Assembly: GCF_900114285.1 (NCBI RefSeq)
Contig: NZ_FOSN01000004.1
Span: 124,001-188,000 of the forward strand
Length of the DNA: 64,000 bases
Direction of reading: 5' to 3'
Origin: Methylocapsa palsarum
Lineage (GTDB): Bacteria; Pseudomonadota; Alphaproteobacteria; Rhizobiales; Beijerinckiaceae
The translations under genes and the position numbers were made by a program. This document shows, one piece after another, positions 21,523 through 28,676 of this stretch (position 1 is the stretch's first letter; the number at the start of each line of letters is the position of its first letter). Below the pieces are notes generated by a model that saw only the letters and a list, made by a program, of their open reading frames with translations, did not search any database and had not been told where the DNA came from.

Positions 21523-21858
21523 GTGTTCGCTGATGAAGATAAAGTGTTCAAGGCGCTTGCCGACTCCAACCGCCGTTTCCTGCTCGATCGCTTGCGCGAA
21601 AAAGGCGGGCTGACGCTGGGAGACTTGTGCGAGGGCCGCGACATGAGCCGCCAGGCGGTGACCAAACATCTTGTTTTGCTGGAAGCGGCGAATCTTGTCG
21701 TCACCAGGAAACAGGGACGCGAAAAGCTGCACTTTCTCAATCCGGTTCCGATCCAGGAGATTTACATGCGCTGGATCGGCAAGTTCGAGCAAAACCGCCT
21801 TCAGGCGCTGCACAACCTTAAACAGGCCCTTCAGGAGGATGCCGATGACCAAGTCTGA
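21523..21858 (+). CDS. ArsR-family winged-helix repressor
   Basis: This 111-residue regulator starts at the GTG at 21523 (MFADEDKVFKALADSNRRFL). The winged helix-turn-helix includes LTLGDLCEGRDMSRQAVTKH as recognition region and LVLLEAANLVVTRKQGREKL as the wing. It lacks the CxC metal-binding motif of ArsR/SmtB sensors, so a metal ligand is unlikely. ArsR proteins paired with SRPBCC proteins are a known arrangement, usually autoregulated. The start codon coincides with the predicted transcription start, so the mRNA may be leaderless. A second in-frame GTG at 21544 is possible. The SRPBCC gene overlaps it by 14 bases. Confidence 0.9.
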   Translation: MFADEDKVFKALADSNRRFLLDRLREKGGLTLGDLCEGRDMSRQAVTKHLVLLEAANLVVTRKQGREKLHFLNPVPIQEIYMRWIGKFEQNRLQALHNLKQALQEDADDQV

Positions 21859-22312
21859 ATTCGTCTATGTCACCTATATCAGGACAACACCTGAAAAGCT
21901 GTGGGACGCCCTCACCAACAGCGAATTTATGAAACAATATTGGTTCGGCATGTCTTGCGAGAGCGAGTGGACGGCAGGTTCGCCGTGGCGATTGCAATTT
22001 CCTGACGGACACGTCGCCGACGCAGGCGAAATTGCCGAAAGCGATCCGCCGAAACATCTCGCCATCAGGTGGCGCAACGAATGGAAACCCGAGCTGAAAG
22101 CCGAAGGTTATTCGCTGTGCGTTTTTGAAATCGAACCTGAGGATGGCGCCGTCAAACTGACCGTCACTCACAGCATGGACAGGGCCGCATCGAAATCCGT
22201 CGAAGCCTTTTCCGGCGGATGGCCGAAGGTTCTGTCCAATCTCAAATCGCTCCTCGAAACGGGGCAGGTTGTGGTCAGCCGAACAGTGGATTGCCGGGGC
22301 GAGGCGGCGTAA
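21845..22312 (+). CDS. SRPBCC (AHSA1-like) domain protein
   Basis: This 155-residue protein is of the START/Bet v1-like hydrophobic-ligand-binding fold, AHSA1 subfamily. Indicative segments are TYIRTTPEKLWDALTNSEFM near the N-terminus, FGMSCESEWTAGSPWRL and the C-terminal FSGGWPKVLSNLKSLLETG. The ATG at 21845 has AGGAGG six bases upstream and lies inside the end of the arsR gene, so the two are translationally coupled. The ligand is unknown. The pair is transcribed from the operator-containing promoter at 21487. Confidence 0.9.
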   Translation: MTKSEFVYVTYIRTTPEKLWDALTNSEFMKQYWFGMSCESEWTAGSPWRLQFPDGHVADAGEIAESDPPKHLAIRWRNEWKPELKAEGYSLCVFEIEPEDGAVKLTVTHSMDRAASKSVEAFSGGWPKVLSNLKSLLETGQVVVSRTVDCRGEAA

Positions 22313-22427
22313 GAATGCTTCCGTGACAAGGCTTGAACATCAGCCTCGCGGCGGCGTGGCGACGGAATCGTCGCGCGGCGGCCGGGCCAACGTATTCGCG
22401 GCAGGACTTCCGCTGGACATCCGTCGG

Positions 22428-22547
22428 TCATGGGGCTGGTGTCGATGAGTTCGGCTTTGTCGTTCATGCGCCTGCCGCCCGACGCCGGCGCCGACATCGC
22501 CGGACGAGGCGCGACGCAAACGGACGAGATCGAGACGGCGGGGGAGT
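22428..22547 (+). pseudogene. 120-bp direct repeat, right copy: remnant of an MFS gene 3' end
   Basis: This copy matches the exporter gene's last 120 bases at 119 of 120 positions, including the codons for SALSFMRLPPDAGADIAG. It has no attached gene body. Weaker similarity seems to extend about 35 bases further left (ttcgcggcaggacttccgctgg compared with ttcgccgcggaaaacttccgctgg), then fades. It is a gene fragment left by duplication or by an insertion event, and marks the right boundary of the segment carrying the ArsR-SRPBCC pair. Confidence 0.9.
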
Positions 22548-22683
22548 GAGGAAGTTTCTGAGATGTGCAAAAATCAAGAGTTATGCACAAACATCCGACC
22601 CTTGATGGGAAAGTGGTTTTTCAGCGCAGGAATCAGGTGTGAATGTTTGGCCATACCTGCTCAAAATCCCACCACATAGATTG

Positions 22684-23283
22684 ATGGCCATGCTCCGCCC
22701 CCTCGCCCTTTTCGCCATCCTCGTGCCCGCCGCCGCGATGGCGCAATCGCCGCCGCCTGACCCCGCCGCGCATCAGATGACGCATGAGCAGATGATGATG
22801 CACATGCATCACATGGCCGGGTCCAACTCTTCCAACCCCATCCCTGCGCAGCCCGGGCAGGACGCCTTCGCCGCCATTCAGGAAATCGTCGGCCTTCTCG
22901 AAGCCGACCCATCAACAGACTGGTCGAAGGTCGATATCGACGCGCTGCGCGCCCATCTCGTCGATATGAACAACGTCATCCTCTCAGCCGACGACAAAAA
23001 CGAGAATGTCGAGGGCGGAATGCGCTTTACGATCACGGGCGCGGGCGCCGTCCGCGACTCCATCCGCCGCATGGTCATCGCCCACGCAGGCGCCATGGAC
23101 GGCGCGGACGGATGGGGCCTCATTGCGTCCGAGATCGCGGACGGCGCCATGCTCATTGTGCGCCCGCCAGCTTCGGAGGCCGCCAAACTGCGCGGCCTCG
23201 GCTTTTTCGGCCTCATGACGCGCGGCATGCACCATCAGATGCATCATCTGATGATCGCCCGGGGCCAGAACCCGCACCCTTAA
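22684..23283 (+). CDS. Exported methionine/histidine-rich protein, unknown function
   Basis: This protein of about 199 residues starts with a signal peptide (MAMLRPLALFAILVPAAAMA, then Q). The mature N-terminus is very rich in Met and His (HQMTHEQMMMHMHHMAG) and the C-terminus carries a second cluster (MTRGMHHQMHHLMIARGQ). Such clusters often bind copper or another soft metal. The middle part (WSKVDIDALRAHLVDMNNVI and later FTITGAGAVRDSIRRMVIAH) is predicted helical and I do not recognise it. The frame is open from a GTG at 22639, but the ATG at 22684 opens the signal peptide. It is the first of three small exported or membrane genes. Confidence 0.7.
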   Translation: MAMLRPLALFAILVPAAAMAQSPPPDPAAHQMTHEQMMMHMHHMAGSNSSNPIPAQPGQDAFAAIQEIVGLLEADPSTDWSKVDIDALRAHLVDMNNVILSADDKNENVEGGMRFTITGAGAVRDSIRRMVIAHAGAMDGADGWGLIASEIADGAMLIVRPPASEAAKLRGLGFFGLMTRGMHHQMHHLMIARGQNPHP

Positions 23284-23430
23284 GCCGCTGCGCATTTCCC
23301 CCGCGCCGAAGCGCGCCCGGCCTCACGTTTCCCATGTGCATCCGCGCACCGCAGCCCGGCGCGGGCCGGATTATCACATGATCACACCGGGCGACGAGGC
23401 CCGAGGCGAACAAACTCAAAGGGGAATACA

Positions 23431-23649
23431 ATGAAAACTCTGAAAATCGCACTGTTCGGCGCCGCGCTTCTCTCGACCGCCGCGATCTTCGCCGCCGCCG
23501 CTCCCGAGGGCAACGGCAATGTGAACACCGCCTCCTATGTCGCCCCCGAGGGCAATGGCTCGATCAACATCGCCTCCTCCGCCGCGCCCGAAGGTCACGG
23601 CGCGATCAACACCGCCTCGCTCGAGGCGGAGAGTCACGACCCGGCGTAA
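23431..23649 (+). CDS. Small exported protein with three APEG-type repeats
   Basis: This 72-residue protein has a signal peptide (MKTLKIALFGAALLSTAAIF, then AAA). Three near-identical units follow: APEGNGNVNTAS, APEGNGSINIAS and APEGHGAINTAS. The body consists almost only of these units plus an acidic tail (LEAESHDPA). AAAGGGG eight bases before the ATG supports translation. The repeat resembles small repetitive cell-surface or secreted proteins, but I know no family for it. Confidence 0.65.
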   Translation: MKTLKIALFGAALLSTAAIFAAAAPEGNGNVNTASYVAPEGNGSINIASSAAPEGHGAINTASLEAESHDPA

Positions 23650-23684
23650 TTTCGGCGCGACCCTCATCGATCGAGACGCCAATC

Positions 23685-23861
23685 ATGAGTCTGTTCTTCA
23701 AGATCGCCCTGGTTCCGACGCTCCTGACAGGGCTGACCCTGTTCGGCATGAACGCGACGGGCCTCTCCCGCAGAAGTCCTTCTCCAATTGCGATGACAGG
23801 CGCGCCGTTCGAACACGCGGACGCCGCGTTTCTCGCCGATGGCCTTTCGATCCCGAACTGA
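23685..23861 (+). CDS. Possible small membrane or exported protein (58 residues)
   Basis: The frame from the ATG at 23685 encodes MSLFFKIALVPTLLTGLTLF, a hydrophobic segment that could be a signal peptide or a membrane anchor. A short polar part ending DAAFLADGLSIPN follows. It lies 35 bases after the APEG-repeat gene and is followed by a clear transcription terminator, which supports a gene here. No ribosome binding site is obvious and I recognise no homologue. Confidence 0.45.
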   Translation: MSLFFKIALVPTLLTGLTLFGMNATGLSRRSPSPIAMTGAPFEHADAAFLADGLSIPN

Positions 23862-23905
23862 CGATACGGCCCGTCCGACTTTCCCTTGGCCTCCCGGCCC
23901 GACTT

Positions 23906-23937
23906 GGCCCCGTCAGGAACGACGGGGCCATTTTTTT
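23906..23937 (+). terminator. Rho-independent terminator
   Basis: A perfect 9-bp stem (GGCCCCGTC and GACGGGGCC) with a 6-base loop is followed by an A and seven Ts. It ends transcription of the small-protein genes just before the convergent DUF1275 gene. On the other strand the stem is not followed by a T-run. Confidence 0.9.
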
Positions 23938-24668
23938 CAGGGCGACGCGTCAGGCCGAATCGCCGGGTTTCCAGCGCCCGGCCCGGCGCGCCGTAGAAAA
24001 GCCAAGGCGCCCAGCACCGCCAGTAATGGCAGAAAGACGACCGACGGCTTGTGCGCGGCGAGCAGGCCCGCAAGGACGGCGCCGGCGCCATAGCTCAAGA
24101 CGATGCCGGCCTGGCGCAGGGCGGCGCAGGACAATGCGCGCGGGCGCCGGTCCAGCGCTTCGGCCACAGCGGCGGCGATCGAGGTCAGCGTGCTGGTGAA
24201 CACGACCGTGGAGATTCCCGATCGTCCCACGAGCCGCGCCGCCGCGCTTTGAACTCCCATCGCAAGGGACGCGATCCCGATCAATCCATACGCTCCCGCG
24301 CCGTGAGACGGCGGGCCGCCAAGCCGCCAGCCCGCCACGAAAGCGGCGAGAAGGCCAGTTTCAATCGCGAGCAGCAACACGACGACCCGCGACGCGGGGC
24401 GTCCGCGCGCGGCGAGATCGATGCGCGCGGCAAGGGCGGCGCCGACGAAAAAACCTGCGAAGGCAGTCAGCGGGCTCGAGGCCGCAACGAGGTCTCCGCG
24501 CCCGAGCGCGAGGCCGAGCAAGGCCGTATTGCCCGTCATCGCCGAGGGGAACACGGCGGCGAGATGAAAGAACGCAAGCGCGTCCATGCTCCCGGCGGCG
24601 AGGCCCAGCAGCGCCAGCCCGGCGTCGGCCGCGTCGAAGCGTTCACTGGCGGAGGCGGCGTCTTTCAT
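23937..24668 (-). CDS. DUF1275 (YoaK) family membrane protein
   Basis: This 243-residue inner-membrane protein of the YoaK/DUF1275 family has about six hydrophobic helices. The family signature AGSMDALAFF and the segment FPSAMTGNTALLGLALGRGD are present, as is MGVQSAAARLVGRSGISTVV followed by FTSTL. The function of the family is not established; transport is often suggested. The start MKDAASASERFDAADAG is preferred over an upstream in-frame codon. The gene is directly downstream of rlmE on the same strand. Confidence 0.85.
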   Translation of the reverse strand: MKDAASASERFDAADAGLALLGLAAGSMDALAFFHLAAVFPSAMTGNTALLGLALGRGDLVAASSPLTAFAGFFVGAALAARIDLAARGRPASRVVVLLLAIETGLLAAFVAGWRLGGPPSHGAGAYGLIGIASLAMGVQSAAARLVGRSGISTVVFTSTLTSIAAAVAEALDRRPRALSCAALRQAGIVLSYGAGAVLAGLLAAHKPSVVFLPLLAVLGALAFLRRAGPGAGNPAIRPDASP

Positions 24669-24681
24669 GGCGGCGCTCCGG

Positions 24682-25383
24682 TCACGCGGGCGGCCCGCGA
24701 AACCCCGTCGCCAGCACATAAAGCTCGGCGGAATCGGCGCGGCTCGCCTGCGGCTTCACATGGCGGACGCTCGCGAATTCGCGTTTGAGGCGGGCGAGGA
24801 GTTCGCCTTCCGTGCCACCCTGGATGACCTTGGCGAGAAAGGCGCCGCCGGGCGCCAGCGCGCCGCAGGCGAAATCGGCCGCGAGCTCGACAAGTCCGAC
24901 GATCCGCAGATGATCGGTTTTCTTGTGGCCCGTGGCGTTCGCGGCCATGTCGGACAAAACCACGTCCGCCTTGCCGCCAAGCCACTCGGTGAGGAGACGC
25001 GGCGCAGTCTCATCCATGAAATCCATCGTCCTGAATTCGGCGCCCGGCAATGGCTCGATGTCGAGAAGGTCGATGCCGATCACCCGTCCCCTGCCCTGCT
25101 CCGCGCCGATTGTTTTCGCGGCGACCTGCGACCAGCCGCCGGGGGCGGCGCCAAGATCGATGATCTTCTGGCCGGGTTTCAGGATCGGGTAGCGCTCGTT
25201 GATCTCGATCAGCTTGAAGGCGGCGCGGGAGCGATAGCCCTCGCGCTTCGCCCGCGCGACGTAAGGGTCGTTGAGCTGGCGCTGAAGCCACAGCGTCGAG
25301 GACAACGAGCGCTTGCGCGCGGTCTTGACCCTTGTCTTGAGGGAACGCCCGCCTTCGCGGCCGGAGGATGGCGGTTCGGTCAC
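24682..25383 (-). CDS. rlmE: 23S rRNA (uridine-2'-O-)-methyltransferase
   Basis: RlmE (FtsJ/RrmJ) 2'-O-methylates U2552 of 23S rRNA in the assembled 50S subunit. The 233-residue protein has the SAM site [19 protein letters not shown] and the catalytic K-D-K-E arrangement, with Lys in [11 protein letters not shown], Asp in [12 protein letters not shown], Lys in [12 protein letters not shown] and Glu in [11 protein letters not shown]. The basic N-terminal extension is usual in alphaproteobacteria. Its start overlaps the stop of the upstream DUF1254 gene by four bases (ATGA). Confidence 0.95.
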   Translation of the reverse strand: MTEPPSSGREGGRSLKTRVKTARKRSLSSTLWLQRQLNDPYVARAKREGYRSRAAFKLIEINERYPILKPGQKIIDLGAAPGGWSQVAAKTIGAEQGRGRVIGIDLLDIEPLPGAEFRTMDFMDETAPRLLTEWLGGKADVVLSDMAANATGHKKTDHLRIVGLVELAADFACGALAPGGAFLAKVIQGGTEGELLARLKREFASVRHVKPQASRADSAELYVLATGFRGPPA

Positions 25384-26942
25384 GGGCTTTTTTCAACCAC
25401 GATAGGAGGAAGGGGATAGGCGTCCGGCTCCGTCTGCGAACGCAGCAGCGCCGCGCCGGGAGCATAGGCGCGCAGGACCAGATAGAACGCGCCCTCCGGC
25501 GCGGGGAGCCAGTTCGTCTCCTTGTCCTCGCCGGGGCTGTCTTTCTGGATGGCGATGGTGAGCGACCCGTCCGCGTTGAGACGCATCGCCGTGTCGTCGC
25601 TGCCGAGCGAATAACGGTGAATCGGATTGGGAACCGTGTAATTGTCGGCGAGACCGTAAAGCGTCAGCGACCAGAATCCAGGTTCGACGGTGGGCGGCAA
25701 GACCTTGAAGGTCACCGTGTAGCGCTTGTCTCCGGACAGGCGTTCGCCGTCGTTTCCCTCAACGCCGCCGATGTAGATCGCCTCGCGCGGCGTATTGGCC
25801 GTCAGGCCGTTTCGTGCGGTGACCGCCCTGTTGTAGTAATCGACGCCGAAATCGCCGATCGTCGGCGCTGGCGTCACCCAGCCGTTGCGGAACGACCCGT
25901 TCGGGAGCAACGACAGCGCCTTTCCGGTGAACGCCGCGACCTTGCGCATCGATTCGAGAACGACCGGTTCGACCTTGGCGCGGTCGAACGGCTGGCCGGG
26001 CGTCAAGCCGAGCGGCCTGAAAAGCGGCAGAAGCGCTTTCATCTGATCCTGCGGCGGAGGATTTTCGATCAGCGCGGCGGCGAGGATTTCCCAGAACTGG
26101 ACTGGATCCCTGAACGACAGCGCGCTGACCGGAAGTTTCGAATCGGCGAATTCCGGCGCGGCGTAATGATAAACCGGCTGCAAAGGCGCCGGCTTGCCCG
26201 TCGCCGCCGAAAGGCCCTGAACCGTGATGGCGTCGAGCACCTCCTTGGCCGCCGGCAGATCGGCGCGATCGCGCACGTGCACCCGAGGCTGCACCAGCAC
26301 CCAGCGCGTCGGGCAATCGATGCGTTTGACATTCGCCGGCAGCTTGCCCTTCCATCTAGGCCCCACGAGGGCGAACCTGCCTCCCTTGTAGCCGGTGGCG
26401 ACGCCGCCCGCGTAAGCGAAGGCGTTGGTCCAGAAATCAACGATCTCGACCATGTAATAGCGCCCGTGAGAATCGGGGACCTGGAGAATGACCGGCTCGG
26501 CGGACAGATCGAGGAAGCCGAATCCATACAAGGTGTTGACGTTCGGCGTGACATAGCCAGCTTCCCGCGAAAGCTCCGGCGTCGAAATGTCGTCCATGCG
26601 CCAGATCGTGTTGGCTAGCGCCCTGGCGTTCGGCCCGACAGCATCGTTGTAGCGAAGGCTGTACATCGTCACGAGGGGAGCGCCCCATGTCGCGGCGGTG
26701 AGTCCCAGTGCGTCCGAATAAGCCTCCAGCGCTTTGGTCCGCGCCGCCTCCGTCTGCGAAAATGCGGCTTTCTTCTCCAGTTCGTATTCCAATTCGGGGG
26801 GCGGCGGCGCGATTTGCGCGTATGCGCAAGTTGAGCAACACAAGATGACGGCCGTCAACAATCCGATGCGAAATGAATCCGCGCCAGCCTTCCGAGCTTG
26901 AGCCGCACGCACGCGCGCCAGCATTTGTTGGGCGACGATCAT
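25380..26942 (-). CDS. Exported DUF1254/DUF1214 domain protein
   Basis: This 520-residue protein has an N-terminal export signal ([17 protein letters not shown], then Q). An N-terminal DUF1254 domain contains [20 protein letters not shown] and [22 protein letters not shown]-terminal DUF1214 domain contains [20 protein letters not shown] and RYSLG. These proteins are widespread, periplasmic and of unknown activity. The gene sits upstream of rlmE with a four-base overlap and is preceded by two tandem repeat elements. In many relatives ppx is directly upstream of rlmE, so this gene may be an insertion into that pair. Confidence 0.88.
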   Translation of the reverse strand: MIVAQQMLARVRAAQARKAGADSFRIGLLTAVILCCSTCAYAQIAPPPPELEYELEKKAAFSQTEAARTKALEAYSDALGLTAATWGAPLVTMYSLRYNDAVGPNARALANTIWRMDDISTPELSREAGYVTPNVNTLYGFGFLDLSAEPVILQVPDSHGRYYMVEIVDFWTNAFAYAGGVATGYKGGRFALVGPRWKGKLPANVKRIDCPTRWVLVQPRVHVRDRADLPAAKEVLDAITVQGLSAATGKPAPLQPVYHYAAPEFADSKLPVSALSFRDPVQFWEILAAALIENPPPQDQMKALLPLFRPLGLTPGQPFDRAKVEPVVLESMRKVAAFTGKALSLLPNGSFRNGWVTPAPTIGDFGVDYYNRAVTARNGLTANTPREAIYIGGVEGNDGERLSGDKRYTVTFKVLPPTVEPGFWSLTLYGLADNYTVPNPIHRYSLGSDDTAMRLNADGSLTIAIQKDSPGEDKETNWLPAPEGAFYLVLRAYAPGAALLRSQTEPDAYPLPPIVVEKSP

Positions 26943-27004
26943 TTCAATCCTTCAAACTAAATCCGTCGCGTTCCCGGCGTCGGGATTTCTCCCGCCTCGG
27001 CGCC

Positions 27005-27119
27005 AGAGCATATTCCGATCGGATCGAATCAATCCAATCGACAAGACTATGCTCAAGCTTTTGACTCTGGAGCGATTTCTGATCGATCGCATGACTTCAT
27101 GCGATCGGAAAGCGCTCTG
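27005..27119 (+). repeat. Interspersed bipartite palindromic element, copy 4 (tandem pair, left)
   Basis: This complete copy begins agagcatattccgatcgg and ends agcgctctgg. It is joined head-to-tail to copy 5, sharing the junction bases, in the gap upstream of the DUF1254 gene and downstream of ppx. Confidence 0.92.
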
Positions 27120-27234
27120 GAGCATATTCTGATTGGAGTGAATCGATCCAATCGACAAGACTATGCTCAAGCTTTTGACTCTGGAGCGATTTCTGATCGA
27201 TCGCATGACTTCATGCGATCGGAAAGCGCTCTAG
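27119..27234 (+). repeat. Interspersed bipartite palindromic element, copy 5 (tandem pair, right)
   Basis: This complete copy is directly adjacent to copy 4. The second block is identical to that of copy 4 over about 60 bases, while the first block differs (gattggagtgaatcgatcc), so the tandem pair is not a perfect recent duplication. It ends about 110 bases before the ppx stop. That intervening stretch (27235-27346) shows nothing I recognise. Confidence 0.92.
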
Positions 27235-27346
27235 ACGTCAAAATTTCAGATTCAATGGGTTGTGTCGGGGAGGCAGGCGCGCCAACGCAAGACCTTCGGT
27301 GCATTGAAATCAACGTTGAAAACGTTTTTATATTCGATCCTATCAA

Positions 27347-28546
27347 TCAAATCGGCTGCTTGAAGCTTATCTCGTTCGCCCCGGCGCGTCCATGCGAGCA
27401 GGCGGCGCGGCTGCTTCCTCTTTCGCTGACGGAATCGGCGCTGATCAGCTGATGCAAAATTCCCTCGCGCAGCCCCCGGTCCGCGATGCGGACCCGCTCC
27501 GCCGGAAAGGCGCGGCGGATGGCTTCGAAAATCGCGCATCCGGCGAGAACGAGATCGGCGCGGCCGGCGCCTATACAACCATTGGCGACGCGGTCCTCGT
27601 AGGTCATGCCGCGCAGGATTTTGATGCTGTCATCGACATCGGCCGAAGACATCCACAAGCCGTCGACCCGATGGCGATCGTAACGGACGAGGCCGAGAAA
27701 TACGCCTGCGATGGTCGTCACCGTGCCGGACGTGCCGAGGAGATGAAAACGTTTGCAATGGCGCCTCTCGCCGACCCTCTCGACGAAGCCGGCGAGTTCG
27801 CCGGAGACGTGGCCGATCATCGCCTCGAACACGGCGCTGGAGACCTCGAGGCCGCCGAATTTTTCCGCAAGAGTGACGACCCCAAGGGGCAGCGAGACCC
27901 AGCAGCGGACCCGTTCAGACAAAGGCGCGTCTGTCGCGCGGCCGCCTCTCGGCTTCCCGACGCTTGGACCGAGCCAGACAAGTTCGGACGATCCGCCGCC
28001 GATGTCGAATAAGAGCGCGCCTTCCGCGGCGGGATCGGCGAGCGATATCGAACCTGCGGCGGCGAGATGGGCTTCGGTTTCGCGGTCCACGATTTCGAGT
28101 TCGAGCCCCGTCGAATCATAAGCCCGCTCAAGAAATTCGGCGCCGTTATGGGCCATTCGGCACGCCTCGGTCGCGACAAGCCTCGCCCGGGTGACCCCGC
28201 GGAGGTCGATTTTCTGCCGGCAGACCTGGAGCGCGCCAATCGTGCGCTCGATCGCCGCCGGGTTGAGCCGCGCGGATTTCGAAAGCCCTTCACCAAGGCG
28301 GACGATCCTGGAAAATGAGTCGATGATGCGAAATCCGGCGCGGCCGCCGCCCGACGGTCGTGCGATCAGGAGACGGCAATTGTTGGTGCCAAGATCGAGC
28401 GCGGCGTAAACATGATCCTCGCCCGGACGATGATGCGACGCCAGAAACCGCGCAGGCTGGACGATCTTGCCCACATCGTTTTCTGGTGAGGTCGGCCCCG
28501 GAAGGATTGGCCCAGAAGACAAGTCAGCGCTTTCCACTGGGCCCAA
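27347..28546 (-). CDS. Ppx/GppA family phosphatase
   Basis: This protein of about 399 residues is of the exopolyphosphatase/guanosine pentaphosphate phosphatase family (actin-like ATPase fold). The phosphate-1 motif ALDLGTNNCRLLIARP, ATEACRMAHNGAEFL, the phosphate-2 motif GALLFDIGGGSSELVW and the adenosine-region segment LLGTSGTVTTIAGVFLGL are visible. At this length it is the short form without the C-terminal HD domain of Escherichia coli Ppx. It would hydrolyse polyphosphate or pppGpp. The start is uncertain: a TTG at 28546 and a GTG at 28537 are both possible, and about 45 residues precede the first motif. Confidence 0.9.
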   Translation of the reverse strand: MGPVESADLSSGPILPGPTSPENDVGKIVQPARFLASHHRPGEDHVYAALDLGTNNCRLLIARPSGGGRAGFRIIDSFSRIVRLGEGLSKSARLNPAAIERTIGALQVCRQKIDLRGVTRARLVATEACRMAHNGAEFLERAYDSTGLELEIVDRETEAHLAAAGSISLADPAAEGALLFDIGGGSSELVWLGPSVGKPRGGRATDAPLSERVRCWVSLPLGVVTLAEKFGGLEVSSAVFEAMIGHVSGELAGFVERVGERRHCKRFHLLGTSGTVTTIAGVFLGLVRYDRHRVDGLWMSSADVDDSIKILRGMTYEDRVANGCIGAGRADLVLAGCAIFEAIRRAFPAERVRIADRGLREGILHQLISADSVSERGSSRAACSHGRAGANEISFKQPI

Positions 28547-28676
28547 TTCAGAACTCCTGGCGTCGCCATGCGATCTTCAGATTGAAACTCTAGCGGCGGA
28601 CCTCTCGGCTAGAGGAAAGTGTAACAACCCTTCAGACGAACGCCAAGCCCTGGCGGCCTGGCGCGTCGCGGCGGCG

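Noticed and set aside
22168-22590. Minus-strand frames across the duplicated MFS tail
   Set aside because: They arise because the duplicated fragment is also open in other frames. No motif is present and the fragment is explained as a pseudogene remnant.
25368-26618. A 416-codon plus-strand frame opposite the DUF1254 gene
   Set aside because: It is an Arg/Asp-rich antisense shadow typical of GC-rich DNA. The minus-strand frame has clear DUF1254/DUF1214 motifs.
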